From Mycobacterium lepromatosis (lineage in GTDB: Bacteria > Actinomycetota > Actinomycetes > Mycobacteriales > Mycobacteriaceae): 64,000 nucleotides of DNA. Under the pieces are notes generated by a model. It worked only from the letters and a program-made list of their open reading frames with translations, was not told the DNA's origin and did no database searches. Made by a program: the position numbers and the translations under genes. Every line of letters begins with the position of its first letter. Positions within the stretch are counted from its first letter, which is position 1. Below, in pieces: positions 11,539 through 24,085 of this stretch. Location: the NCBI RefSeq assembly GCF_000975265.2, contig NZ_CP083405.1:868001-932000 (forward strand), given 5' to 3'.

Positions 11539-14535
11539 TCAACTACCAAACACCTTGCGCACAAAAGTTTTTGCACGTCGCGTCACCCGTAGATAGTTGT
11601 CCAAGAATTCGCTGCCGTCGCCATTTGGCCAGCCGGCGGCGACAGCGACCGCGTTGAGCTGGCGTCCAGGCCCTGGCAGCTGGTCGGTGGTCTTACCCCG
11701 GACCAGCACCAGCGCATTGCGGGCCCGGGTAGCGGTCAGCCACGCTTGCCGCAGCAGGTCCACGTCTGCTTCGGGGACCAAGTTGGCAGCAGCGATAACA
11801 TCTAGGGATTCTAATGTGGAAGTGTTGTGCAGAGCCGGCAGCTCGTGCCCATGCCGCAACTGCATCAGCTGCACAGTCCATTCGATGTCGGCCAGTCCCC
11901 CGCGGCCTAGCTTAGTGTGCGTGTGGGGGTCGGCACCGCGCGGTAATCGTTCGGCCTCGACGCGCGCCTTCATCCGGTGAATCTCACGCACCATCTCGGC
12001 CGATACACCATCGGGCGGATAGCGCGTCTTATCGGCCATCAGCAGGAACCGCTGGCCCAGATCCACGTCGCCGGCAACCGCGTGCGCGCGGAGTAAGGCC
12101 TGAATCTCCCAAGGCTGAGCCCACTGCGCATAGTAGGCAGCATAGGCACCCAAGGTACGAACCAATGGCCCGTTGCGACCTTCGGGTCGCAAATTGACAT
12201 CAACATCCAGCGGCGGGTCAACGCTGGGTGTCCCCAACAGTCTGCAAACCCGTTCGGCGATCATCCCCGACCACCGCAACGCTTGCGCATCCTCGACCCC
12301 AGTGGCCGGCTCGCAGACAAACATCACGTCTGCATCTGACCCGTAACCCAGTTCAGCACCGCCTAATCGGCCCATACCGATGACCGCGATGGCCGCCAAC
12401 GCCTTGCCATCGTCAGGCAGGTGAGCCCGGATCACTGCTTCCAAAGCGGCCTGCAACACCGCCACCCACACCGACGTCAGTGCCTTGCACACCTCGGTGA
12501 CCTCCAACAAGCCCAGGAGGTCCGCGGAACCGACCCGGGCCAACTCACGACGCCGCAGGCTACGCGCGGCGGCGATGGCCCGCATCGGGTCAGCGTAGCG
12601 GCCTGCCGAAGTGATCAGCGCGCGAGCCACCGTCGCAGGCTCGACCTCCAGCAGCTTCGGGCCCGTTAGCCCGTCTCCGTAAGACTGAATGACCTCGGGC
12701 GCGCGCATCAGCAAATCTGGCACATACACAGAGGTACCTAGCACATGCATGAGCCGCCTGGCCACCGCTGGCTTGTCACGCAACGTGGACAGGTACCAGG
12801 TTTCGGCCGCCAACGCCTCGGATAAGCGCCGGTAAACCAATAGCCCGCCGTCAGGGTCGGGCGAATACGACATCCAGTTGAGCAGCCGGGGCAACAGCAC
12901 CGACTGCACCCGCCCTCGCCGCCCGCTCTGGTTTACCAGCGCCGATATGTGTTTCAACGCGGCCTGCGAACTCTCATAGCCCAGTGTGGCCAGCTGCCGC
13001 TCGGCTGCCTCCGATGTCATGCCGTGGCGAATTTCTAGGCCGGCCGGCCCGATCGACTCCAACAGCGGCTGATAGAAGAGCTTGTCATGCAGCTGCGAGA
13101 CCCGCAGGTTCTGGTGCTTGAGCTCCTCGCGCAGCACCCCCGCAGCGTCGTTCCGGCTGTCCGGATGGATGTGCGCCGCGCGGGCCAGCCAACGCACCGC
13201 CTCTTCATCGTCGTCTTCGGGCAGCAGGTGAGTGCGTTTGAGTCGCTGCAGCTGTAGTCGGTGCTCAAGCAGCCGCAGGAACTCATAGGAGGCGGTCAAG
13301 TTCGCGGCGTCCTCGCGGCCGATATAGCCGCCCTCGCCCAACGCCGCCAGCGCGTCTACCGTGGAAACCACACGTAGCGTCTCGTCACTGCGGCCGTGCA
13401 CCAACTGCAAAAGCTGCACGACAAACTCCACGTCTCTCAAGCCGCCTCTTCCGAGTTTGAGCTCGCGGCGGCGGACATCCGCAGGCACCAGCTGCTTCAC
13501 GCGCCGCCGCATAGCCTGTACCTCGGCCACGAAATCCACACGCTCACAGGCGACCCAGACCATCGGCATCAACGCGGCTAAGTAACGCTCGCCCAGCTCC
13601 GCATCGCCAACCGCCGCGCGGGCTTTCAGCAACGCCTGGAACTCCCAGGTCTTCGCCCAGCGCTGGTAGTAGACAACGTGCGACTCGACCGTACGGACCA
13701 GCTCACCGCTGCGGCCCTCCGGGCGCAGCCCGGAGTCCACCTGGAAGAACGCCGCCGAAGCCACCAGCATCATCTCACTGGCCACGCGAGTGCTGAGCGG
13801 GTCAGCGTGCTCGGCGACAAAGATGAGGTCGACATCGCTGACGTAGTTCAGTTCGCGGGCCCCCCATTTGCCCATCGCGATGACCGCCAGCCGCGGTGGT
13901 GTGCGATCACCACACACAGTTTTCTCAGCCACCCGCAGTGCGGTCGCCATCGCGGCGTCCGCGATATCGGCTAGCTGAGCGGCGACCAGGGTAAACGGCA
14001 GTACCGGCTCGTCTTCGACCGTTGCTGCCAGATCGAGCGCGGCCAGCACCAGCAGCTGGTCATAGTATAACGTACGCAATCGAGGCAGCACCGAGTCTGG
14101 CCCACCCAAAGTGTCGTTCCCCAACTTGCTCACGCACTCGTCGAAAGCTTGGTGCAGCTGGGCACGGGACGGCAATCTGACCCTGCCCCGCAACAGCTTC
14201 CAAGACTGCGGATGGGCGACCAGGTGATCACCTAACGCCAACGACGAGCCCAATACGGCAAATAGCCGTCCACGCAGACCGCGATCGGTGAGCAAAGCCG
14301 CGTTGAGCTCGTCCCATCCGGTGGCTGAGTTCTCGAACAGCCGGACCATGGCGCGCAGCACAGCATCGGCGTCGGGTGCCCGCGATAGCGACCACAACAG
14401 GTCCACATTTTCCGGGCTATCGTAGTCATACCAGCCCAGTAGCGCGAGATTCTCCGCGGCAGGAGGGTCAAGCAACCCGAGCCGGCCGACGCCGGGCAGC
14501 TTGGGGCGCTCCGTCGTGGGCTTGCTCACAACCAC
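11539..14535 (-). CDS. glnE: glutamine synthetase adenylyltransferase/adenylyl-removing enzyme
   Basis: Bifunctional cytosolic enzyme that adds AMP to glutamine synthetase when nitrogen is ample and removes it by phosphorolysis when scarce. The 998-residue product has the two nucleotidyltransferase domains of the family. The N-terminal (removing) one has [19 protein letters not shown] near residues 217-236. The C-terminal (adding) one has [20 protein letters not shown] near 722-741. Both keep the catalytic SDxD aspartates. Length equals the Mtb protein (about 994). It lies 52 bases downstream of glnA2 on the same strand, so the two are probably co-transcribed. In Mtb glnA1 lies on the other side; here the repeat and malQ relic replace it. 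Confidence 0.97.
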   Translation of the reverse strand: MVVSKPTTERPKLPGVGRLGLLDPPAAENLALLGWYDYDSPENVDLLWSLSRAPDADAVLRAMVRLFENSATGWDELNAALLTDRGLRGRLFAVLGSSLALGDHLVAHPQSWKLLRGRVRLPSRAQLHQAFDECVSKLGNDTLGGPDSVLPRLRTLYYDQLLVLAALDLAATVEDEPVLPFTLVAAQLADIADAAMATALRVAEKTVCGDRTPPRLAVIAMGKWGARELNYVSDVDLIFVAEHADPLSTRVASEMMLVASAAFFQVDSGLRPEGRSGELVRTVESHVVYYQRWAKTWEFQALLKARAAVGDAELGERYLAALMPMVWVACERVDFVAEVQAMRRRVKQLVPADVRRRELKLGRGGLRDVEFVVQLLQLVHGRSDETLRVVSTVDALAALGEGGYIGREDAANLTASYEFLRLLEHRLQLQRLKRTHLLPEDDDEEAVRWLARAAHIHPDSRNDAAGVLREELKHQNLRVSQLHDKLFYQPLLESIGPAGLEIRHGMTSEAAERQLATLGYESSQAALKHISALVNQSGRRGRVQSVLLPRLLNWMSYSPDPDGGLLVYRRLSEALAAETWYLSTLRDKPAVARRLMHVLGTSVYVPDLLMRAPEVIQSYGDGLTGPKLLEVEPATVARALITSAGRYADPMRAIAAARSLRRRELARVGSADLLGLLEVTEVCKALTSVWVAVLQAALEAVIRAHLPDDGKALAAIAVIGMGRLGGAELGYGSDADVMFVCEPATGVEDAQALRWSGMIAERVCRLLGTPSVDPPLDVDVNLRPEGRNGPLVRTLGAYAAYYAQWAQPWEIQALLRAHAVAGDVDLGQRFLLMADKTRYPPDGVSAEMVREIHRMKARVEAERLPRGADPHTHTKLGRGGLADIEWTVQLMQLRHGHELPALHNTSTLESLDVIAAANLVPEADVDLLRQAWLTATRARNALVLVRGKTTDQLPGPGRQLNAVAVAAGWPNGDGSEFLDNYLRVTRRAKTFVRKVFGS

Positions 14536-14587
14536 AACGGTAGTCGCAACACATCCTCCGGTCGAACCTAACCGTAGAGAATCTAGG

Positions 14588-15928
14588 CTACAACGACAGG
14601 TAGGTCTTCAGCTCATAAAGCGTGACATGACTGCGGTAGTTAGCCCATTCCGCACGCTTATTACGCAAAAAAAATTCAAAAACATGCTCCCCCAGGGCTT
14701 CCGCGACGAGCTCGGAGGCCTCCATGGCACCAAGAGCACTGTCAAGACTGGTTGGCAACTCGCGATATCCCATCGCGAGCCGTTCTTCGGGTGTGAGGTC
14801 CCAGACATTGTCCTCGGCCTGTGGCCCCAGCACGTACCCCTTCTCCACCCCACGCAAGCCAGCGGCTAGCAGCACGGCGAATGTTAGGTAGGGGTTGCAG
14901 GCTGAATCGGGACTGCGCACCTCGACCCGCCGCGATAAAGTCTTGTGCGGCGTGTACATCGGCACCCTCACCAGGGCAGACCGGTTAGCCGCCCCCCACG
15001 AGGCAGCGGTGGGCGCTTCGCCGCCAACCACCAACCTTTTGTAGGAGTTGACCCACTGATTGGTGACCGCACTGATCTCGGAGGCATGCTCAAGTATCCC
15101 AGCAATGAACGACTTGCCCACATCCGACAGCTGTAACGGATCGTCGTCGCTGTGGAAGGCATTAACGTCACCCTCGAACAAGCTCATATGGGTGTGCATC
15201 GCTGAGCCAGGGTGTTGCGCGAATGGCTTGGGCATGAATGACGCCCGCGCACCGTTTTCGATCGCGACTTCTTTGATGACGTAACGGAAGGTCATCACGT
15301 TATCGGCCATCGACAGTGCGTCGGCGAAGCGCAGATCAATCTCCTGCTGGCCGGGCGCGCCTTCATGGTGACTGAACTCCACCGAGATACCCATGAATTC
15401 CAGGGCCTCGATTGCGTGCCGGCGAAAGTTCGACGCGGAATCGTGCACTGCTTGGTCAAAATAGCCGGCGTTGTCCACTGGAATGGGCATCGACCCGTCC
15501 TCAGGCCCCGCCTTGAGGAGGAAGAATTCGATTTCGGGATGGACGTAGCAGGAAAAGCCAAGGTCGTTGGCCTTTGTCAGCTGACGTCGCAAAACGTGTC
15601 GCGGATCCGCCCACGATGGCGAGCCGTCCGGCACAGTGATGTCGCAGAACATCCGCGCCGAGTGGTGGTGGCCGGCGGTGGTAGCCCAGGGCAGGATCTG
15701 AAAGGTCGACGGATCCGGATGCGCTACGGTGTCGGATTCCGAGACCCGGGCAAAGCCCTCGATCGAGGATCCGTCGAAGCCGATGCCTTCCTCGAAGGCA
15801 CCTTCTAACTCAGCAGGAGCAATCGCGACCGACTTGAGGTAACCAAGCACGTCGGTGAACCACAGGCGCACGAAACGGATGTCCCGCTCCTCAAGCGTGC
15901 GCAACACAAATTCCTTCTGTCGATCCAT
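14588..15928 (-). CDS. glnA2: glutamine synthetase, GlnA2 type
   Basis: Cytosolic type I glutamine synthetase (glutamate + NH3 + ATP to glutamine), the second of the mycobacterial set. Family motifs are present: the loop [10 protein letters not shown] near residue 50, metal and glutamate site residues in HPEIEFF, the [14 protein letters not shown] block, and MHTHMSLF. The near-C-terminal adenylylation-site region [15 protein letters not shown] is also seen. I chose the ATG at 15928 (MDRQKEF, 446 residues) because it matches the family start. The frame stays open six codons further to an ATG at 15946, but that would have a poor ribosome site. It leads the glnA2-glnE pair. Confidence 0.96.
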   Translation of the reverse strand: MDRQKEFVLRTLEERDIRFVRLWFTDVLGYLKSVAIAPAELEGAFEEGIGFDGSSIEGFARVSESDTVAHPDPSTFQILPWATTAGHHHSARMFCDITVPDGSPSWADPRHVLRRQLTKANDLGFSCYVHPEIEFFLLKAGPEDGSMPIPVDNAGYFDQAVHDSASNFRRHAIEALEFMGISVEFSHHEGAPGQQEIDLRFADALSMADNVMTFRYVIKEVAIENGARASFMPKPFAQHPGSAMHTHMSLFEGDVNAFHSDDDPLQLSDVGKSFIAGILEHASEISAVTNQWVNSYKRLVVGGEAPTAASWGAANRSALVRVPMYTPHKTLSRRVEVRSPDSACNPYLTFAVLLAAGLRGVEKGYVLGPQAEDNVWDLTPEERLAMGYRELPTSLDSALGAMEASELVAEALGEHVFEFFLRNKRAEWANYRSHVTLYELKTYLSL

Positions 15929-16023
15929 AACCCGAACATTATGCAACTGCTGCTAATCTGATGTTACCAAGCTAGCCCATTGGCATTGCGAAGTTCCCAG
16001 GTAAACAGTCGTTTATGGGCAGC

Positions 16024-17543
16024 TTAGGGATGGCATTGCAAGGACGCTGGTGGCAACGTCTCATCCACGAAATAACGCATCACCGCGCTATCCACACACT
16101 GGTCGCCATTGAACACGGCGGTGTGTTGGGTTCCGTCGTAGGTGATCAGCGGGCAACCCAGTTCGCGAGCGAGGTCTACCCCGGCCTGATACGGAGTGGC
16201 CGGGTCGTGCGTTGTGGAGACCACGACAACCTTGCCCAACGCGATCGTCGGCGCGGGGTGTGGCATCGATGTCGCCGGCACCGGCCACAGTGCACAGATA
16301 TCGCGGGGTGCGTTGCCGGTGAATTGCCCGTAGCTGAGGAACGGAGCGGCCTGACGGATCTGCTGATCAGCCGATACCCAGCTCGCTGAGTCCGTTGGTG
16401 CCGGCGCGTCTACGCAGCGGATCGCGTTAAACGCGTCCTGCTCGTTGGTGTAGTGCCCATTGCGGTTTCGGCCGTTGTAGTCGTCGGCGAGCAACAGCAG
16501 GTAACCGGCGTCGGTGCCGCGCTGCAGCCCAAGCAAGCCGCTGGTCAGGTATTTCCAGTGCAACGGGGTGTAGAGGGCATTAATGGTGCCTGTGATCGCG
16601 TCAGCATAGCCCAGGCCGCGTGGATCCGACGTCCGCCCCGGCTTGGTGGCCAAGGGATCGATCAGCGCGTGGTAGCGGCTGACCCATTGGCTGGGGTCAG
16701 TGCCCAGGTCCCCGAGCGGGCGCAGTCCGCGGCGTAGTCGGTAAATGCGGTCTGAAATCCGACCATTTGCTGGATGTCTTTCTGGATTGGTCCGACAGTC
16801 GAGTCAATGGCGCCGTCAAGCACCATCGCCCGCACACGGTTGCTGAACCGCTCAAGATAGGCGGTACCCAACTCGGTTCCGTAACTATAGCCGAGGTAGT
16901 TGATCTGCTCGTCTCCCAGGGCCAAGCGAACTATATCCATGTCGCGCGCGGCCGACGCGGTGCCCACGTTCGCCAAGAATGCGGTGCCGACTCGGGCAAC
17001 ACACTGTTGGGCGAGCTGCTTGTAGACTTCCTCGATGTGCGCCACACCGGCCGGACTGTAGTCAACCATCGGTTCGGTCCGGTACGCGTCGAACTCTACG
17101 TCAGTGCGACATCGAAGCGCCGGGGTTGAGTGGCCGACTCCTCGCGGGTCGAAGCCCACCAGGTCGAAGTGACGGCCAATATCGGTCGATCGTAACCCTG
17201 GTATCATTGCGACGACCATGTCAACCGCGGACGCCCCGGGTCCTCCAGGATTGAACAGCAGTGATCCGATCCGTTGACCAGTCGCCGGAACGCGGATGAC
17301 CACCAACTCGGCGTGCATCCCACCAGGATTATTGTAGTCGACCGGCACCGACACCATTGCACATCGTGCCGAAGGGATGTCGCTGGTGTCGGACAGGAAC
17401 ACGCTGCAGTTACCCCAGTTCTGTTGCGGCACCGGGCTAGGGGTCTGCTCTGGGCTAGCACCAACCACCGGCAGTGCCATTGTCGATTGCAGCAACAGCC
17501 CTAACGAAAGCAGCGCTGAGCTCGATGATCTCAAGCGCAGCAT
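16024..17543 (-). pseudogene. exported serine protease/hydrolase, Hip1 paralogue, frameshifted
   Basis: Alpha/beta-hydrolase exported protein like Mtb Rv2223c, next to its paralogue hip1. It starts MLRLRSSSSALL at 17543 with a signal peptide. The nucleophile motif GYSYGT sits in the first half. The second half holds the acid and base regions STTHDPATPY and GTQHTAVF and ends at 16024. One frameshift near 16690-16720, after YAADCARSG, separates the halves: the first frame runs into ATTR-stop while the second frame continues LGTDPSQW. No other lesion was noticed, so the death may be recent, or this is a sequencing indel. If repaired it would be about 505 residues. Gap to hip1 is 86 bases. Confidence 0.8.
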
Positions 17544-17629
17544 AACTTCTATCGTTGCATCACTCGTATACCCACAGCAGCGCGAAAAGATCACGCTTTG
17601 GTCACTTAAAAATCTATTGTCTTCAGGCG

Positions 17630-19192
17630 TCAGCACTTCGCCCCGATCGGCGGCGTGGTGCCGCCGATCAGATACTCCGTCACGTAGTCGTCAACGCAGC
17701 TGTCGCCCTGGAACACCACGGTGTGCTGGGTTCCATCAAATGTGAGCAACGAACCCCGAAGCTGGTTCGCCAAATCCACCCCGGCCTTATACGGTGTCGC
17801 CGGATCATGAGTGGTCGACACCACCACTGTCGGTGCCAGTCCGGGAGCCGAGACGGCGTGCGGCTTGCTGGTCGGTGGTACCGGCCAGAACGCGCAGGTG
17901 CCTAGCGGGGCGTCACCGGTGAAATGCCCGTAGTTCATGAACGGTGCGACCTCCCGTGAGCGGCGATCTTCGTCTATGACCTTGGCCCGGTCCGTAATCG
18001 GGGGCTGATCAACGCAGTTAACTGCCACCCGTGCATCGGTGGCGTTGGTGTAGTGGCCGTGCGAGTCACGACGCATGTACATATCAGCCAAGGCAAGCAG
18101 GGTATCTCCGCGGTGGTCGACCAGCTCGGACAGACCGTCGGTGAGGTGGTGCCATAGCGTGGGCGAGTACAGCGTCATGATCGTGCCTACGATGGCGTCG
18201 CTATAACTCAACCCGCGCGGGTCCTTCGTCGGCGCGGGCTTGCTGACCATCGGGTTCTTGGGATCGATCAGCGGGTTAACCAAGTTGTGATAGACGTCGA
18301 CAGCTTTGGTCGGGTCAGTGCCAAGCGGGCAAGACAGTTTTCTCGCACAGTCTGCGGCATAGTCGTTGAACGCGTCTTGGAATCCCTTGGCCTGGCGCAG
18401 ATCCGCCTCGATGGGATCGGCGTTGGGGTCAACAGCGCCATCGAGAATCATCGACCGCACGTTCTGCGGATAGGCCTCAGCGTAGGCCGCACCGATCCGG
18501 GTGCCGTACGAATAGCCGAGGTAGGTCAGCTTATCGTCGCCCAACGCCGCACGGATGGCATCGAGATCCCTGGCGACGTTGACCGTCCCGATGTTTTCCA
18601 GGAATACCTTGCCCATCTTGGCGATACAACGACTGATGAACTGTTTGGTCTCGTCCTCGATGTGCGACACACCTGCCGGGCTGTAGTCAACCTGCGACTC
18701 GGATCGCAACCGGTCGTTGTCAACATCGGAGTTACACCAGACCGCGGGCCTCGATGACCCCACCCCACGGGGGTCGAACCCGACCAGGTCAAAACGTTCG
18801 CGGACCCGCTTCGGCAACGTCTGAACCACACCCAACGCGGCCTCGATGCCGGACTCGCCGGGCCCTCCAGGGTTGATGATTAGCGAACCCATCTTGTCCC
18901 CGGTCGCGGGAAAGCGAATCATCGCCAGCGCCGCCACCTCATCATCGTGGTGGTCGTAGTCGACCGGCACGGCAAGCTTTCCGCACAACGCACCGCTGGG
19001 GAGTTTCACCGCAGGATCGCTAGGACGACACGGTGCCCACGCCACCGGCTCGCCCAGTTTCGGCCCAGCCATCAGAGCACGCCCGCCAACAACGCGGACA
19101 CAGCCAGCGAGAACTAGCGCGACGACTGCGATCGCAGTCCCAATCAGCAGCATACGCGCGATCTTGTCGCGATTAGACAGGGCCATACTCAC
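17630..19192 (-). CDS. caeA: cell-envelope lipoprotein serine protease Hip1 (CaeA)
   Basis: Exported alpha/beta-hydrolase-fold serine protease. In Mtb it trims GroEL2 and affects envelope properties and host response. The 520 residues begin with a charged n-region and a hydrophobic core ending in VLAGC, a lipobox, so it is probably a lipoprotein. The nucleophile is Ser228 in GYSYGT (codon at 18509-18511). The acid and base regions are STTHDPATPYKAG and GTQHTVVF near residues 460-490, which fits the reported triad S228/D463/H490. Length and spacing match the Mtb protein without gaps. It is the intact member of a tandem pair whose other copy is frameshifted. Confidence 0.95.
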   Translation of the reverse strand: MSMALSNRDKIARMLLIGTAIAVVALVLAGCVRVVGGRALMAGPKLGEPVAWAPCRPSDPAVKLPSGALCGKLAVPVDYDHHDDEVAALAMIRFPATGDKMGSLIINPGGPGESGIEAALGVVQTLPKRVRERFDLVGFDPRGVGSSRPAVWCNSDVDNDRLRSESQVDYSPAGVSHIEDETKQFISRCIAKMGKVFLENIGTVNVARDLDAIRAALGDDKLTYLGYSYGTRIGAAYAEAYPQNVRSMILDGAVDPNADPIEADLRQAKGFQDAFNDYAADCARKLSCPLGTDPTKAVDVYHNLVNPLIDPKNPMVSKPAPTKDPRGLSYSDAIVGTIMTLYSPTLWHHLTDGLSELVDHRGDTLLALADMYMRRDSHGHYTNATDARVAVNCVDQPPITDRAKVIDEDRRSREVAPFMNYGHFTGDAPLGTCAFWPVPPTSKPHAVSAPGLAPTVVVSTTHDPATPYKAGVDLANQLRGSLLTFDGTQHTVVFQGDSCVDDYVTEYLIGGTTPPIGAKC

Positions 19193-19249
19193 CTATGCTG
19201 CCAGAGAGGGCTTCGGCTCCTGGTGAGCGGTTCGTCACCTAAGTAGCTA

Positions 19250-20690
19250 CTAGATGGCTGGGCGCAGTTCTTCTAAACCAATGCTGGACTCGTTGGCCAT
19301 CTCCCATAAGGCCGGCAGCAATTCCGGGCACGATATGAGCCCGCATCTAAGTTGCCGTTCAAGTACATCACGGTGACGTTGAGACCTGCACCGTAAAAAA
19401 ATCGGCCCAAACGGATACATCGCCCTGACCTCACAGCCCAATATGGACAACCACGACTGGGGACCGAGCGCATCGGAGACCACCGAGTTATGCACCAGCA
19501 GGATCTCAGTCTATCGGGTTCGAGCGTAGAGCCGCATCACCACCTCAAAGACCTCTAACGCGGCAAACTACGACCAATCATGCAACAACATGGCGCTGAT
19601 AGCCGAACTAGATTTCTTAGCAAGATAATTCACTCGCACTATAGCGTTCAGTCATTCTACTGGATCGGCAACATGGATCTGTAATCCTGGAAACCAGGCC
19701 CGAAAACCGTTTGTGAACAGGATGATCGGACTGTCATGCACGGAGAGTAACACCCGAGCCACCAATGACGAATCGGGCAACGCGTTGCGCTAGCCCCAAA
19801 AATTTTGTCAAAGAATCACCGAAAATCATTTTTTCACAATATTATTAACCTTGACGGCGAAATAATTCTTCACCGTCTTGATGTCCTCAAGATCCAGTTG
19901 AGCGTAAGCGATGTTGCAGCGGTCGTTTATTGCGCGCATTGCACGACGTTCGGAGCGCTGTGAACGGACGCGCCATGGTCAGGCCGTCGTGGTCCCGGAC
20001 CGCCGTCGCGATCACTGAAGACACCATTCCGGGCAACACATTGGCCAGAGGCAATGACCGGATGGCGAACCGCAAGAACCCGCCCGCGGGGATCTGCCAG
20101 CCGGTGACATAACCTGAGCAGTATACCGGGGTCCTGTGGGAGCGCATCAGCGTCGGTGGCACACAGCCGCGATAGACATCAGATTGGCGACAATCATTAA
20201 TCATTCCATCCAGGCCAATACGGTGCACCTTGGTCATCATCGCCACGCAGCCGCCGTTGCGATGGTATTCGGCACCCACCATGCCTTCGATCATCCACAT
20301 CTCCAGCAACGGTCGTCGGCGGTTCAATGGCAGCTATGCGATATGGCCACAAATTTCCGAAAGTTTGGCCTGCCCTCCTAGGGATGACAACCCGATGCGA
20401 TGCAGATGTCGGTCCACATGGCAGTTCGGATCGTCCACCCAGACCGGACGGTCGAGGGTAAGCCGATTCGTGGCGAGCTGTTCGCGAAACTCCGGCATCT
20501 CCTTGATGCACAACGATTTAGTGCGCACAGCCGGCTAAAAGTGTAGCCGAACGGCATCGTCGAGGTGTCCAAGTGGCCATGATCGAACAGACATGCACGG
20601 GCTGCGAGGAGGTGTCCAGGTACAGGAAGCTGGCATCTAGTCCATCTAAGCTGCTGCATGCGACGTGGTATAGTGTGGCTCACAGAGCCA
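19250..20690 (-). pseudogene. wax ester synthase/diacylglycerol acyltransferase relic
   Basis: Blocks of a WS/DGAT protein are readable in order. Near 20400-20530 comes MPEFREQLATNRLTLDRPVW, then VDRHLHRIGL. Near 20280-20340 come RRPLLEMWMIEG and then TKVHRIGLDG, where the catalytic HHxxxDG has become HRxxxDG. Near 19960-20060 there is NVLPGMVSSVIATAVR. The C-terminal block GPQSWLSILGCEVRAMYPFG followed by SCPELLPALWEMA lies near 19290-19470. Stops and frameshifts interrupt it. The enzyme would make storage triacylglycerol or wax ester. In Mtb nothing lies between hip1 and panB, so this copy is an insertion relative to Mtb or was lost there. Confidence 0.85.
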
Positions 20691-20822
20691 GAGGGTGCAA
20701 CTGCGCAAAAGAGATGGCAAACTGTCAGTGTTAGACGAACCCGGGGACCCTATCGAACCAGGATTCTTCAGGGCTACGAGGATCGACTCGACCTAAATAC
20801 AAAATAGCTACAAAGGCCAGTG

Positions 20823-21683
20823 ATGTCTGAGCAGAATGTTAATGTTTATGGGGTTGACCCCTCTACACCCTCCACCCAAGCAATACAGCGCACCAAAATC
20901 CGCACCCAGCATCTCCAAAAAATGAAGGCCGAAGGCCACAAGTGGGCCATGCTGACAGCCTATGACTATTCGACTGCTCGGGTTTTCGACGAGGCCGGTA
21001 TCCCGGTGTTGCTGGTGGGTGATTCGGCGGCCACCGTGGTGTACGGCTACGACACCACGTTGCCGGTTGCGGTCGACGAACTACTCCCGTTGGTTCGCGG
21101 CGTGGTGCGGGGTGCGCGGCACGCTCTGGTCGTCGCCGACCTGCCATTCGGCAGCTACGAACCCGGACCCACTGCCGCACTGGCTGTCGCCACCCGATTT
21201 ATGAAGGAGGGCGGTGCAGACGCCGTAAAACTCGAAGGCGGTCAGCGGGTAGCCGAACAGATCGCGTGCCTGACCAGGGCGGGCATTCCAGTGATGGCGC
21301 ACATCGGGTTCACACCGCAAAGCGTCAACAGCCTCGGCGGTTTCCGGGTTCAGGGCCGCGGCGACACCGCCGAACACATCGTCGCTGACGCCGTCGCTGT
21401 TGCCGAAGCCGGAGCATTTTCCGTCGTAATGGAAATGATGCCGGCCGAGTTAGCCACCCAGATCACCGGTAAACTAGCCATTCCGACAATCGGGATCGGT
21501 GCGGGTCTGAACTGCGACGCCCAGGTCCTAGTCTGGCAAGACATGGCCGGTTTAAGCAGCGGTAAAGTGGCACGCTTCGTCAAGCGGTATGCTGATATCG
21601 CTGGTGAGTTGCGCCGTGCCGCAACGCAGTACGCAGAGGAAGTAGCTAGCGCAGTTTTCCCTGCCGAAAAACACTGCTTCTGA
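20823..21683 (+). CDS. panB: 3-methyl-2-oxobutanoate hydroxymethyltransferase
   Basis: First step of pantothenate (vitamin B5/coenzyme A) synthesis: transfers a hydroxymethyl group from methylene-tetrahydrofolate to ketoisovalerate to give ketopantoate. The TIM-barrel family signature is clear: [20 protein letters not shown], then [17 protein letters not shown] with the metal-binding Asp, [17 protein letters not shown] with the catalytic glutamate region following, and TIGIGAG. 286 residues from the ATG at 20823; a GTG one codon earlier (20820) is also possible. AAAGG lies seven bases upstream. It stands alone between the WS/DGAT and CYTH-CHAD relics. Confidence 0.96.
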   Translation: MSEQNVNVYGVDPSTPSTQAIQRTKIRTQHLQKMKAEGHKWAMLTAYDYSTARVFDEAGIPVLLVGDSAATVVYGYDTTLPVAVDELLPLVRGVVRGARHALVVADLPFGSYEPGPTAALAVATRFMKEGGADAVKLEGGQRVAEQIACLTRAGIPVMAHIGFTPQSVNSLGGFRVQGRGDTAEHIVADAVAVAEAGAFSVVMEMMPAELATQITGKLAIPTIGIGAGLNCDAQVLVWQDMAGLSSGKVARFVKRYADIAGELRRAATQYAEEVASAVFPAEKHCF

Positions 21684-22059
21684 AACACTAGCCGTGGATC
21701 CGCGCAATCTCGCCAGAGTCCTTGGTCAACAAGGACTTCCATCACTGAATACCAGGTCTTTTAGATGTGGTCAGGATCGCAAGTCAACGTACCGAAACCA
21801 GGCCTGATGCAGTGCCAAAAGACAATTGTGCGACAAAAATTTTCAGACTGTCATCAGCAATGGCGTTAAGCCAGAAGATACCATTGCTCACTATGGCCCG
21901 CTGCTGCCGGATGATGCGCCAGCGTACATACTGCAGCACTCACCAGTAACCACGTATTGTGGTGTACCACGCTAGGTATGCCGGTCTACGTCACACCCAC
22001 GACTGCGCCACAGAACCCTCATCGGACGCGAAAATGCCGATAAACGCGCCTAAACTATC
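21684..22059. other. decayed stretch after panB, nothing recognised
   Basis: No open frame above 60 codons that resembles a family. It may contain the original leader of the following CYTH-CHAD relic. Confidence 0.5.
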
Positions 22060-23590
22060 GCACTATTTTGGAGGTGGAACGCAGGTTCGAAGTGGTCGAG
22101 TCGACAGTGTCCCCATCCTTCAAGGACATCGCCGCGGTGGCTCACATCGAGAAGTCACCGACGCAATCTGCTGGATGGCGATCTACTTAGACAAGCCGAA
22201 GCAGAACCTGGTGCGCAATAAAATTATCCTGCAGCGCCACGCTGGTGGCCCCGATCCAGGTTGGCACCTGGAGTTGCCGGCTAGAACCGATGTCCGTACC
22301 GAGATCTGTGCGCGCCCTTGGTCGCGTCCGGCAATACGGTGCCAACCGAGTTGCTGGATGTGATGCTGACATTGTTCGCAACCGCCAGGTAAAGCCCATA
22401 GCACAAATTACCACTCAACGGAAAAATCAAGTCCTGTAAGACATCAACGGCACCGCGCTGGCGGAACTCAGCAACGTGCATGTCACCTGCGTGGTCTACC
22501 AGCAGTTCGGCGAGCTCCGGTTAGGACCCGGTCGAAAAAACATTGGCTCGAATGGGAACTAAAATTCGTCAATGGGAACGTCAAATACGAGCCGTTGGAT
22601 CGGCTGAAGCAACTGACTGCTCGATACAGGTGTCACATCCGCCGCCCACGACTCCAAGAAGCTAACGTGGGCTCCTGGCACAACGTTGCAGCCGCACAAC
22701 ACACGAGCACCCGCGAATCCAATACTCCAATATACCAAAGGCTTAGCATGGCAAGTTGACGAACTGCTGGTGCGGGATCGCGCTTTGCGCACCAACACAT
22801 ATGACGCCGTGCATCAGATGAGGGTAACTACCCGCATCTGATGCTTGCTGCGGGATTCCCGGGATTCGTTCGGATTGTCCAACAGCGCGTGGATCCTCAA
22901 TGAACTGCGGGAGCTTGCCAGTGTCTTAGTGGCGAGCGACACCGCGGTTATCAGGAGTGCTGCCAATGCTATTAGACTAGCGAGCGCCGGAGCTGGTGCG
23001 TGAACCGGTACCGGAACGTCTCGTTGAGAGCGCGCAACACCGCTATCAGACCGGGCTGCTGCGGTAGCTGATCGCTATGCGGTCGCAATGATACTTCCGT
23101 CTGCTCGACGCCCTCGATTCGGTTATGGCCATCATCCCGGCCAGTCCGGTCGACAAAAACTGGCACCGTTCACCATTGACTCGGCCCACAAACCGGTCCG
23201 CAAGGCCGAGAAGGCTGCTGCCCAACGGAGCAAAGCGGGACACGGCGGTAAAGTAAGCACTATACCGATGAAGAACTAAATCGAATCAGTAAGTGCACCA
23301 ATCTATTACGATAGAACTCGACAGCGACCGGAGTGAACCGCGTGTCGCAGTAAGACAAGGCCATCCACACTCTGCTGGACGATCGCCAAGACAGCGTAGT
23401 CAGCCGCGAGCATCTTATTGGCCAGACCGAGGCCATGAACGCCGCTGGCGAGGACACCTTTACCTATGGTCTGCTCTTCCAGTTAGAGGCCAACTTGGCT
23501 GACCGTTGCCGTGAACAATTCGACGCTGCGCTGAGCAAAACTCGACAAGGCGGTGCGCAAAAGCGTGGCGTTGAGCCGGACCATCAAACC
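22060..23590 (+). pseudogene. CYTH-CHAD domain protein relic
   Basis: The start reads LEVERRFEVVESTVSPSF near 22065-22120, the EXEXK-type opening of CYTH (triphosphate tunnel) domains. It is followed by PGWHLELPARTDVRTE near 22255-22300 and RQVKPIAQITTQRKNQVL near 22380-22435. The CHAD part reads YDAVHQMRVTTR near 22800-22835, then SAWILNELRELASVL near 22885-22930, and NAAGEDTFTYGLLFQLEANL near 23440-23500. The order matches Mtb Rv2226, which follows panB. Several stops and shifts break it. CHAD domains bind polyphosphate and CYTH domains act on triphosphates. The 3' end abuts rnpB. Confidence 0.85.
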
Positions 23591-23596
23591 AAAAGA

Positions 23597-24020
<424 letters not shown>

Positions 24021-24085
24021 GCAACAAATACGGTACTCGTTGCGGGGTGCCAGGGCCAGGGACGACAACGCTCGTTATCGACAAT

